A program made the position numbers and the translations under genes. Shown one piece after another: positions 1-10,200 of a stretch of 64,000 nt of DNA. The notes under the pieces were generated by a model. The model searched no databases. It was not told the origin of the DNA and saw nothing but the letters and a program-made list of their open reading frames with translations. Numbering within the stretch: position 1 is the first letter of the stretch; each line of letters starts with the position of its first letter. Origin of the DNA: Oncomelania hupensis (taxonomy: Eukaryota > Mollusca > Gastropoda > Littorinimorpha > Pomatiopsidae); NCBI GenBank assembly GCA_036898135.1, contig CM072511.1, forward strand, positions 46,581,675-46,645,674, written 5' to 3'.

Positions 1-1239
1 TTCGACCCGGGGTCACGCATGACGATGCGCATTGGGCTATGGCGAAAGGCTCTGAAGGTAGATCCATGCACGTTTTGAAGCATTTGGGCTTTAATTAAAG
101 TGCTGTGTAAGTGATGTGAAACGCTTTTTGATTTTGCTTCTAGGCACCTCAGGCTACGGAACGTGAACAATTTATTCGCGTTTTTTTTCTTCTAGAAACC
201 CCACAAATACATTTTAAAAGAAACTATAATTTAAAAAGAAAGTGCTTACGGGACATAAAATGCTGTTGATTGTTTACGAACGAGTCATCGGTTATTTTTG
301 GGAAAGTAGATTTACAACTGAAACTGTGTGAACTTTGAGTTTCGGTTCTGAAGTAGCTCAGATCGGTTGCTTTATTGGTCTGCACTGTAAGTTTACTGCG
401 GCGTCCTGTTTCATGCGTGAGAACATTTGTTTTAGTTTTATGTTATAAACTGTGAACTGTTGAATCACAATGTGTGTTACAGCACAAACTGCCGATGTAA
501 CTGACGTTCAAGTTCTTTGTAGTTGTTTTATATAGGACAGTGTGACTTCGGGCACTCGATAAATACAAACCTTTACATTCTTGTGCTTACTTCTTTACAT
601 TGTGGTCTACTGATGTGATGCATTTGAAGTGTTGGCAAGTCTTTTGTATACATTGTGTTTGTAAGTATTCCTGCCTTGAACTTCCGTAGCACCAGGGTAT
701 CACTCGGTGCATTCTACCTTAAGACATCTCTGAGCGCGGTACTCTATAAACATATAAACATTAATCTTGCAAGTCATCGGAGGATCTTTTTAGGAGAGCT
801 TGCTACCCTACCGGGGAGTTTTGTGATAACGATCTTCACACCTGGATTTCTAGCTGAGCAACAGGTAAGAAAATGTGGTTCACTGAAAGCTACGACTTCC
901 TTTTTTTCTTTTCTCTCCCACAGGCTGGGTATAGGTTTAATTGATGTCAAAAGATAAGACAATAAAATTTCGTTTAAGGGGGAACATTCGTTTACGACGT
1001 GTGTATAGATTTTTGTTTGTTTTAAATAAAAAGTGCTGCCAATGTTCTCATGCTTTTACTTTATGCATGTATAGAAAACACATTTGGAGGCTTTGGGCTG
1101 TTTTCGTATTTACATGTAGCAGAATTTACGTTGCGCGTTTTATGCAATAAAAAAAGTGTGTATTATTGTACTAAAGCAACGCAGGGGAGGAGCGGGGAAG
1201 GAGGAATAAGTAAGTGTAATTTTCAAAAAAAAATACGTA
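1..1239. other. unassigned A/T-rich DNA
   Basis: I see no gene here. Short open frames at 655-957 and 941-1150 (plus strand) have no recognisable domain and no codon pattern that sets them apart from the surroundings. No repeat family could be assigned by eye. Confidence 0.6.
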
Positions 1240-1313
1240 TAAAATACACACACAAACACACCTATACGCACACACACACGCACGCACACACGCACGCACA
1301 CACACACACACAT
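1240..1313. repeat. CA/CACG microsatellite
   Basis: Imperfect (CA)n with interspersed CG steps. It directly abuts the left end of the fold-back element at 1318, and another short CA tract (1616-1633) lies just beyond the right end. Confidence 0.9.
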
Positions 1314-1414
1314 TTTGGTAGAAACGACGTTGTTGATGACTGTTGTGAAACTCTACATACATTATTTTGACACACTTCCCATTTTTTTACATTTTCCATT
1401 TTTTGACGCTATCG

Positions 1415-1484
1415 CTAACCCTAACCCAAACTCTAACCCTAACCATTAACCTAACCCTAAGCCTAACCCAGCCCTAACCCTAAC
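1415..1484 (-). repeat. degenerate interstitial telomeric sequence
   Basis: About ten CTAACCC-type units, several altered (for example CCAAACTCTAACCC and CCATTAACC). Read on the minus strand this is TTAGGG-like, the usual metazoan telomere unit. It lies inside the fold-back element, so it probably moves with the element and does not mark an old chromosome end. Confidence 0.9.
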
Positions 1485-1491
1485 GGAACAC

Positions 1492-1509
1492 TATTTTGAC
1501 GTCAAAATA
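1492..1509. other. 18-bp perfect palindrome with a CRE core
   Basis: TATTTTGACGTCAAAATA is its own reverse complement and contains TGACGTCA, the CREB/ATF binding consensus. It lies between the telomeric cluster and the right arm of the fold-back element. Binding is inference only. Confidence 0.5.
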
Positions 1510-1587
1510 ACGGGGCCATCAAAAAAAGTCAAAAGAAAGTAGACTATGTAGAGTTTCAAGTGTATGTCACAGTAACGTCGTTTCTAC

Positions 1588-2229
1588 ATGCCTTTCACCC
1601 CCGCCCCCACGTCCCTACACACACACACACACAATGATGGAAAAACAAACTTTTCGACTAAATTCTGCTTTCATAAATGTACATTTGTAGCTGTTTGTCC
1701 CTTTTGAAACAGGTGAGCAAGCCAATCAAATAAATGAATGCATTATCAAATACGAAAGCAACTTATTGAAATTAAGTTATTAATACCTTTTTATGTTTAA
1801 AAAGCGATTCCTATCTTTGCACCTGAAATTTATCTATGGTGTACTAACATACTTCATCTTTTCAAGTCTTGTACAGTGTTGTTAATCACCTTTGAATATT
1901 GAATATTGTTTTTGGGTTTCAGTAGAAACGTTTTAAGCTTTACTGTTTTGTTGGTAAAGTATTGTATTGACAGAGCAGAGCGCCTGCATGTTTCAAAATG
2001 TGGTCGTCTTTATTTATGCTTGACTGTGATAGTGGATTTTGCTTGCTTTTTACAATATCAGTTATTATAATCCCATCACGTAAACAGTAAACAGTAAACA
2101 GTAAACTTTATTGTCCAAATCTTTACAAAGTGGAAAAATGGCTTCCAGCGCCCAAGAAACAACAGAAAGACAAGAAGACAAAATGCCGTCACCCCACACA
2201 CACACACACACACCTACGCACACACACAC
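1588..2229. other. unassigned DNA with a heptamer repeat
   Basis: No gene seen. At 2079-2107 there are about four copies of a GTAAACA heptamer followed by CTTTATTGTCC. Read on the minus strand this is ACAATAAAG followed by TTTACTG repeats, which resembles the polyadenylation signal and short-repeat tail of a minus-strand retroposon. Confidence 0.4.
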
Positions 2230-2290
2230 CCATCACAACATCCCCCATCACAACATCCCCATCACAACATCCCCATCACAACATCCCCCC
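2230..2290. repeat. minisatellite, 13-15 bp unit
   Basis: About four consecutive units of CATCACAACATCCC with one or two extra C, directly after a CA microsatellite. The open frames across this block come from the repeat itself. Confidence 0.85.
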
Positions 2291-2512
2291 AACTCAACAT
2301 CCATACACGTGAACGCAAGCACGCGCCCACCCCTGCCACGCCACACCCCTTCCCCCCTCCACACAGACACACCGCCACACCCAACAACAGCACCCGCACG
2401 CGCACAAACAAACCACTCAAGCTACAACCTCAAGCTACGTGCGTTCTATGATACCCTTTGATAACAAGGTATGCAACTGTTTGATTTGCTCAGCTGTGAT
2501 GTGTGTGTGTCG

Positions 2513-2691
<179 letters not shown>

Positions 2692-2807
2692 GTAAGTTGG
2701 AATACTGTTTACGATGAGTGTGATGTGGGTGAAAGTGGATTATTGTGCATTCTTTACATATATAATTTTATGTATTTAAAATGTGATTCTGCGCCTGTTA
2801 TGTTTAG

Positions 2808-2849
2808 GGTAATAAAGTTGTTTATTATATTGTATTGTATTGTATTGTA
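2808..2849 (+). other. possible retroposon tail
   Basis: AATAAAG is followed within 20 bases by a run of ATTGT pentamers. A polyadenylation signal followed by a short tandem tail is typical of 3'-tailed non-LTR elements. No body could be recognised upstream. Similar ATTGT or ACAAT pentamer runs occur at about 14231-14258, 50022-50040 and 56846-56880. Confidence 0.35.
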
Positions 2850-3283
2850 GTGATTGTTTTGCGTGAAGTTCAAATGCCAAGTCATATTGCAACAGAAATA
2901 AACATACTGGCACGAGTCAGGTAAAGACTCGTCATTATTCACATTCTATTTCATCTCCTTTCATCATTTTAATTTGCTGATAGTTGTCTGACTTTTTAAA
3001 TGCTATTTGAGTGTCCTATTTGTACAACGTATTTCTATATTTTCAATTTAGCGGCGGAAAATAACGACATCAGCGCCATATAGAAAAGTATTTTGATCGC
3101 TTTTGTGATTGCGTGTTTGTGTTTTTATTGTTGTTGGTGGTGGTGGTATTGTTGTTTTTGTTTTCCAGTAATATTGGGAGATACTCTGAAGTAGTCGGTG
3201 TTTTTTTCCATTGTCTTGTTTCTTCTTCAATCTTTATCTATCTGACTGTACAAAAACGAAAGTAGTGATGACATTTACTATTA

Positions 3284-3375
3284 CTAATAATAATAATACA
3301 GGATGCTATATACGCGCCTTTCCCCAAATCAATCAGGCTCAAAGCGCGGCGATCCATACCAACATACACGCTCAC
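3284..3375 (-). repeat. microsatellite-linked retroposon 3' end (copy 1)
   Basis: On the minus strand the sequence runs from a GATCGCCGCGCTTTGAGCCTG core through AAAGGCGCGTATATAGCATCC into ATT repeats. The same core and the same orientation towards a trinucleotide tail appear at 58965-59054 and 63576-63704. Weaker relatives lie at 45757-45815 and 62898-62940. This marks the 3' end of a dispersed retroposon whose tail seeds microsatellites. Confidence 0.65.
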
Positions 3376-3518
3376 CTGTCTCATCCACCCTCACACACAC
3401 ACCAAATACACATCCATCACTCAAACAGGTGGTGTAAAGGCGAGCACATAGTAAGGGGCAAACGTATGTGCTCGCGCCTGTTCATTTTATTTGCTGAAAA
3501 TTAAAATACGCTGACGAA

Positions 3519-3687
<169 letters not shown>

Positions 3688-3980
3688 TGATGCATTTATT
3701 TATTTGTTTGTTTATTTACCCTTTATTTTTTTGTTTACATATTTATTTAAGTTTTGAAAAAAAAGAGGAAGATAAACATGCATTTCGTAAATTATGTGCA
3801 CGTTCATTGCAATCATCTTCTTTAATCGCTCTACGATCTTATGCTTTGAACAAAAAAAAGCGAGCATTTGAAATGATGATTTACAACATGAAATAACAAC
3901 TTTTGAAATGAATAAAGTCAGAAATACAAACGTGTGCGTGTATTTAATTGTGTGTGTAAGTTTGTATGTAAGCTTTTATG

Positions 3981-3982
<2 letters not shown>

Positions 3983-4021
<39 letters not shown>
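3983..4021. repeat. (AG)n microsatellite
   Basis: About 19 uninterrupted AG units. Confidence 0.95.
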
Positions 4022-4025
<4 letters not shown>

Positions 4026-4640
4026 GATGCGAGAAAAAGAGAGAGGTTGATTTTTTTTCTCACCAACTTTAGGCGGTTTAGTCATCATTATTCAAAATCG
4101 CAGATATTTAGGCATGCCCTGCTGCTTTTCCTGTACTATGGACACAATTATGCTTAGAGGTTTCTGGTTGTGGGGGGGGGGGGGGAGGGGTAGTGTGAGT
4201 GGATGTGAGGGTTGCGAATAGGTGGCGTGCGTCGCACTGGTTTTACCGATGCGTATTTTAATGCAATTAAAACGCACACATCATATATATTGACATTTTC
4301 TATACACCGTTTAAATCTTTGTTTTTTAATGCGCACACTTTATACATTATTGATTTTTTAATTAGTTCTGATGCCGAAGATTTATTGGCTCACGAAGTTG
4401 AATTTCTGGTTGTGTGTAACTGTTGTTTTTTTTCCAACGCAGTCGTATTCATCAAGAATGTTTACATAATAACTATGATGATTGAACTTCAACATGAGTG
4501 TATATAGCCTAAGACTATTTGTCCCCTTATGTTAACTGCTCTGAGCATGGTGTGGTTGCCTGGATATCACTAGTATAAGAATTTAAGATGTCATCACTAT
4601 CATTATCATTATACTCATCACGTTCATTATCCCTATAAAC
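4022..4640. other. unassigned DNA with a poly-G run
   Basis: No gene or known repeat seen. A run of about 14 G lies at 4172-4186. Confidence 0.6.
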
Positions 4641-4654
4641 ATCACGTACCTGAG
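4641..4654. repeat. target-site duplication, left, of retroposon copy A
   Basis: ATCACGTACCTGAG is repeated exactly at 5255-5268, on the other side of copy A. A 14-bp perfect match flanking a 600-bp segment is strong evidence for target-primed insertion. Confidence 0.95.
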
Positions 4655-5254
4655 TTCCCCTCGTGAGGATGCCGGGGGTTTCTGTATAAATAGTATCCCC
4701 ACTTTCTAGAAATGTAGTGTTTTAAATTCCCACTGTCGCGGTCTTTCTCATTTGTTCTTTTTCATTCTTACTCTGTTCTATCAATCTTCTATATTATCTT
4801 CTTCAACGCTAAACCAGCCACCTACCTTTTTTTCTTGAAAACTCTTCCGTGACAAAACTCCTCATTTGTGTGTGCTCGAGGTCTGTTGTATCAGTTTTTG
4901 AATATTGGACCATTTTTGCCAAAGGGTCACTAGGGCTTCCTATAGGCATTTTATATGTATGTGTTTTGTTGATATTTTATAATGATGTTTGTATTCTATT
5001 TTGTTTGTGTAAACGGGGTTCAATAAATTAGAGTATAATATAGCCTCAGCGTCCACTGCGTGGGATGATTTATTTTACAGTGACCGGCTGGTGGAGAGCC
5101 TTCAGTGTTACCACTGAAGTTGTTGCAGCAGATCTTTTATGCGGATCAGGGATGAGTCTTCTTTCAGCCAAGTTGTGGTCTTGATTTTGTGGTCCTGATT
5201 CGGCCTTTTGCAGTCCGCTTGACCCTGTAAGCAATGAATAACTAAACTAAACTA
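4655..5254 (+). mobile_element. 3'-tailed retroposon family Rp1, copy A
   Basis: This 600-bp segment lies between 14-bp duplications. It starts near a G/C-rich motif (GATGCCGGGGGTTT), has TATAAATA at 4685-4692 and ends in a short-repeat tail (AATAACTAAACTAAACTA). It aligns over most of its length with copies at 21913-22397, 25129-25831 and 61986-62556. Shared blocks include TTCTTGAAAACTCTTCC, CACTAGGGCTTCCTAT and GATCTTTTATGCGGAT. There is no long open frame and no clear tRNA or 5S promoter, so it is either a long SINE-like element or the conserved 3' end of a LINE. It is mobilised by another element's reverse transcriptase (inference). Confidence 0.85.
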
Positions 5255-5268
5255 ATCACGTACCTGAG
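5255..5268. repeat. target-site duplication, right, of retroposon copy A
   Basis: Exact repeat of 4641-4654. Confidence 0.95.
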
Positions 5269-5590
5269 TAGAATTGATGAAACTGAGATAGTGAGCGTGA
5301 AAGAATAATAATTAACCGCCAAGAAAAATGGAACACGAATATTTCTCTTCCTTTGTTCGTCATGATGATACTAGGGTTTCAATCCACTATGAGATTAGGG
5401 CAATTATAAACAACTCATTGGTGACATTCTGAGCACGAAAGCTGATTTGTTTCATAGCGTAAAGCTCGATGTTCTTGCGTGGGAATCGAAGGGAGTAAAA
5501 TAATAAGCAATGCGTTCTTAGGGATGTTTAGAAGATGTTTAGAATGTGGGCAAAAATGAGGTTTTCATTGTTAAAGAAATTTGGAACGTT
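5269..5590. other. unassigned DNA
   Basis: Nothing recognisable between retroposon copy A and the LTR element. Confidence 0.6.
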
Positions 5591-5595
5591 CTCTT
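5591..5595. repeat. 5-bp target-site duplication of the LTR element (left)
   Basis: CTCTT directly precedes the left LTR and recurs at 12781-12785 directly after the right LTR. Five bases is a usual TSD size for Ty3/Gypsy integrases. Confidence 0.9.
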
Positions 5596-7130
5596 TGTCA
5601 CGTGGGGTTTATGGGCTCTGCACAATGGAATTATGGACCCTCACGTTTATTCGGTGGGAACTGCTAGTAAGTCACCCTATGAATTACTTTAATAAATTTA
5701 TTTGTTTAGCTCGTTCTGTGTTAAGGTTGGGGTACAGAAATAGATAGAAAAATGGTAAAAGAATACTGTCACACTAGCTTTCACACGGCTATGAATCATA
5801 TGTAGTCCAGCCACTTGATAACAGTTAAAATCACACATTTATTTCTTCTACTCTATACAAGATTCTCTAAGTACTAATCTAACTTAAAAAGTCTCTTTCA
5901 ATGCTAATAGTTCGATCGCTGATAGTCTATGCAGCTGTTCTATCTTCATCGGGCACTTGCTAGTATATCTCATGTAGATTTGGACTACTGTGGTCCGTTT
6001 TACAGTTTCTGAAGAGTTGGACTACTGTGGTCCTGTTTCCGATCAGTTTAAGTGCACCTATGTTGTTACACTTAACTGCTAGGTGGTGCGGTCGAAGTCC
6101 TTCTGTGAGGTAGCTTCAGGTGCACCTGTGTAGTTGTGTAGTTGGGTTCCCTTGCCACGCTGTGGGGTCTTGTAGGGTGTGATCCAGGGTAACTCTCTCC
6201 GACCTGTGCGGTAGAGGTTACGCAGACAACTCGTCGTTTCTGTGGAGTTGTGCGCACGGGATAGCTCGGGATAGCTCGCCTGCTCGTCTGTAATATAAGA
6301 GACGAAATTCTGCACAACCCTGAATAATCGGTTTGTGCAGAGCGTCTCACTGAAAGCCAAGTAGCCCTCAGTGATAGCTCCACATCTCTATACATAAGCG
6401 ACGAACATTCTGCTACTTCCGGGTTCCACTGGAATCTCAACTCTAAATTCCTATACATACATAAATATCAATCGTGGCTAACTATACACATACAGAATTA
6501 ATAATAATATAAACATTCAGTGGTACAGCCACTGGTCTGCAAACATACATATAAGTTAAACAACAGTGGTTCCGTACGGGATGCAACATGGCGGCGTAAC
6601 CGGTCGTGTTTCGCCTCGTGGTCGGCTCTTCCACGTGGTACGGCAAATTCGGATTAATAATTCACATTTATGCATAGCAAATTCCACAAACATAATTGCA
6701 ACAATAATATAAATATATCACGATGAAACAGAAGGGTGTTCATTTACCTGTCTGACAAGTTCAGGCCCGTTGGCGACTTAATAGAATTCTAAGATTCCTA
6801 AGTCCTGCTTCCTGGTCTATGTGTGGAGAGATTTCTCTGCCAGCTTTCTAGCTGTTAACACTTCGGTGTATTACTCCCAACTGACCAAAACTGTGCGTGG
6901 TTTGGACCCAGTCAAACTGGCTCCAACCACTTTGCCTAAGCTCTCCCATTGGTTCCAACGGTCCGATTCAAAACTCAAGTGCTGACGTCACTGCGCTGTG
7001 TGTGTGGCTCAGGCTCGCAGTGTGCTGTAATTTAATTGCTTGATGTGTACTACACTGACTCTCTACTGTTACAATGACTACACATGCTGAATAGTCAATG
7101 AGCAGAGTTAAAACTAGCCAATTCGTGACA
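5596..7130 (-). repeat. 3' LTR of the Gmr1-like element
   Basis: A 1535-bp LTR bounded by TGTCACG and CGTGACA, a perfect 7-bp inverted terminal repeat. It is identical by eye to 11246-12780. On the minus strand, AATAAA motifs occur close to the distal end (plus-strand TTTATT near 5646 and 5699) and could serve as poly(A) signals, leaving a very short U5. The 128-codon open frame at 6072-6458 is duplicated in the other LTR and has no recognisable domain, so I do not call it a gene. Confidence 0.97.
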
Positions 7131-7140
7131 GGCTCCCTCA
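7131..7140 (-). promoter_or_regulatory. candidate polypurine tract
   Basis: On the minus strand TGAGGGAGCC directly precedes the TGTCACG start of the 3' LTR. It is short and ends in two pyrimidines, so it is a weak match to a polypurine tract, but its position is right for plus-strand priming. Confidence 0.5.
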
Positions 7141-7283
7141 ACTGAAAAAAGGCGATGACTACTGGATTCGACCTTTTTCTACTACAGAGCCTAGTTTAAC
7201 ACTGCACTATCCTAGGGTCCTATGTACAAACTAAGTAAGTTGCTCTACCTGAGCTGCAATGCTGTGCCAGGTAGCTATGGACA

Positions 7284-10200
7284 CTAGTGACAGGGTATTA
7301 CTGGGCGGGGACGAATTCTGGTGCTGTGGCCCTTAGTTGTGTTGGGTGGGCGACAGCTGCTGTGTCCTCCACGAGATGGCGACTGAGGTAGTCGGCTCCG
7401 TGGTTCTCTTTGCCGGGTATGTACTCGATCTGGAATGAGTACGCCTGAAGAGTGAGTGCCCATCTCATCAGGCGAGAGTTCAAGGATTTGGAGGCTGCCA
7501 GGAACGATAGTGGTTGGTGGTCCACCTGAACTGTGAAGTGTGTCCCATACAGGTAGAGTTGAAATTTCTGTATGGCCCAGACTAGTCCAAGACATTCTTT
7601 CTCCGACGTGGCGTAGTGGGTCTCGGCGGGTCTCAATTTTCTGCTGGCGTAGGCGACAGGGAATAGCGTCTCTGCATTCTTGGGGTCGCGCTGTAGCAGT
7701 ACTGCTCCGAGGCCTAAGTCGCTTGCGTCGGTGCGTAGAACGAATGGCTGAGTCAAATCGGGTAGGTGGAGCACTGGCGCCGATGTCATTCTGTCCTTGA
7801 GTGTTTGGAATGCTGTCTCGCATTCGGCTGTCCATACTACTTTGTCCGGGGCGATTTTCCGGGTTCCATTTGTCAGTGGTACGGCGATGCTGTTGTAGTT
7901 GTGGATGAGCTTCTGCCGCGATGGCGATGGCCATCCATGTGTGTGTGCTGGGGGTTGCTGGTCGGTCCGTGTATTTCTTGAGGAGATTGATGTGGTGGTA
8001 TCGGGCTCTCCCGTTCACCTCTACTTGGTAGACTGTCTTGGATTTCTTGGCAGTCACCCGGTACGGTCCTCTCCAAGCGATGTCCAGCTTGTTGGTTCCA
8101 CTTGGAAGTAAGAGTAGCACTTGATCGCCGACTTGCAGTTCTCTGTCCTTCGCGTGGCGGTGGTAGTACTTCGCCTGACGGGCTCTTGCCTTCTTCAGTG
8201 CTACACCAGCTTTCTTCCACGTTGCTTTGAGGGTTTCCTGCAGGTCTGCGACGTACTTGGTGGCACCTCTTGGTGTGTCGTCTATCTTGGCCTCCGTCCA
8301 ACTTCTGCGTAGGGCTTCTAGCGGTCCGGCTAGAGGTCTGCCGAATAGCAATGTTGACGGGGTGTAGCCTGTGGCTGCATGGGGCGTTTCTCGGTATGCG
8401 AACAGTGCCGCATTCACGTAGGTGTCCCACGCTTCTGGATTGTCGTCGGCGACTTTCCTGAGTATGGTGAGAAGGGTTCCATTCAGTCTTTCTACTTGTC
8501 CGTTGCTGGCGGGGTGGTATGGTGGTGTGCGAATGTGATGAACTTGTATCAACTCGAACACGTCTTGCATCAGGCGGCCGGTGAACTGAGATCCGTTGTC
8601 CGTTCTAATGCTGTCCGGGAATCCGACTCTGGTAAAGATGGCGATGAGTGCATCTGCAATCTTCTTGGTGTCGATCGCTGGCAACGGGACTGCTTCGCAC
8701 CACATCGTACATGCGTCGACGAGTGTGAGTAGAAATCTGTTCCGCTTCTTGGTCATGGGCAGTGGTCCTACTATGTCTACTGAGACTTGCTGGAATGGCA
8801 CGCCGACTACTACCGATGGTCCTAAGGTAACTGGTACGGTGTGATGTCGCGGGGAATATCGTTGACATTGGTGGCAAGATTTCACGTAGCGCTTGACATC
8901 CTCCGTGATTCCTGGCCAATAGTAGTGTGCGCTGATTCTCTGCACTGTGGCTCCAATTCCCATGTGTCCGCTGAGTGGCATGCTGTGGCCTAATTCTAGT
9001 ACTTGGGCTCGAAGGGTGGCTGGCAGTACTAGTTGGGTGTGATCTCCATCTCCTTGTCGATGTAGAACTCCCTCTTCCATGTAGAAGTCTCCCTTGTGCG
9101 GGGGTGTGTGCGCCTTGGGTAGCTTCTGGAAGCACTTCGCTATCGAGGTGTCTTCTTTCTGTGCTGTTTTGATCTCTTCGAGTCCTGGGTTCGGAGCGAA
9201 CTCGGGCTGGGGTGGTTGGGTTTTAGCTTGGGCCCTGGTTTGCACTGCAGCTATCTCTACAGTTTTGGGGGGCGTGCCTAAGAACACATACCTACAACCT
9301 AGCACTAGATCATACAGGGGTTTCTGTAAAACAGCTGCTTGGATTCGTCCTGTGACGTACCTACTCTCTACTTCGATCCAAGCTATTGGGCAAGTAGTCG
9401 TCGGTTTCGTCAAGTCTGCTCCTTGTAAGTCGACTGTCTTGTCTGTCAAGTCCGCGCGCGATACAAGAGATTCGCTAACTATCGCGTCGTATGATAGACC
9501 TGTGTCATACAGACAGCTCGCTTCTTTTCCGTTGACCTTGACCGTGTCTGTCACCGATGGGTGATCTCCGATAGTGTGTGGCTTGTTACCGCTGCTTTGA
9601 GTTAGAACTCTGTGCGCTGGCCGGCTTTCGCGCTCTTCCCTACGTTGTGCGGCCAACTTGAAACATTCTGCGGTGGAGTGATTGTTTCTGTTGCAGAACG
9701 AACAATACCGTCTCTGTTCTGCGGGACCTCTTTTCCCGAATTCCGTGTTGGGTCCTTTATTTTGCCCAGGTCTGGGATTATTCGGCTTATTCGCGGTGCG
9801 CTCTTCCCGGTTAGGGCTTCGTTTCTGTGCCTCTTTCCCGTTAGGCTTTAGGTCTCGCCTGAAGCTCTTGGCTTCTCCGTGTGCGGCCACGTACCTATCT
9901 GCGACCTTGACCAGATCTTCCAGTCTTTCCGCGCCCTGTTCTACTGAGAATGTTCTCAGCTCGGGGGTCATGGTTTCCCGTAGCTGTTCCCATACTAACA
10001 GTTCTGTCAGTCCATCATACGTCTTAGCCGTGGCTGACTGGCTAATCCACTTATCCAGCATTGTGGACAACCGATCCGCGAACTGCGCATAGCTCTCTCC
10101 TTTCACTCTCCGGTTGGTGCGGAATTTTTGCCGGTAGCATTCTCCTGTTAGTTCGAATCCCGTTAGTAGTGCCTCTTTTACTTTGTGATAGTCAGTCACT

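Larger units (their letters stand above)
1318..1587. mobile_element. fold-back (MITE-like) element enclosing telomere-like repeats
   Basis: The left arm starts GTAGAAACGACGTT at 1318. The reverse complement of the right arm, ending at 1587, starts with the same 14 bases. Similarity continues inward for about 50 bases with small indels (both arms contain GAAACTCTACATA). Between the arms lie a degenerate CCCTAA cluster (1415-1484) and an 18-bp perfect palindrome (1492-1509). There is no open frame. This is the structure of a non-autonomous inverted-repeat element. I could not identify a convincing TSD because both flanks are CA-rich. The class of transposase is unknown. Confidence 0.7.

Noticed and set aside
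655..957. 100-codon open frame as a host gene
   Set aside because: No domain, no supporting splice structure, and unexceptional in an A/T-rich region.
1415..1484. Chromosome-fusion scar or true telomere
   Set aside because: Only about 70 degenerate bases, enclosed by inverted repeats and with ordinary DNA on both sides.
2230..2290. CRISPR-like array
   Set aside because: Short head-to-tail minisatellite without unique spacers, in an animal genome.
6072..6458. 128-codon open frame inside the LTR, present twice (also 11722-12108)
   Set aside because: It is only the same LTR sequence seen twice; no domain, and it overlaps a second equally long frame on the same strand.
7540..9564. Plus-strand open frames across the LTR element's coding region
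   Set aside because: Antisense shadows of the Gag-protease-integrase frame.
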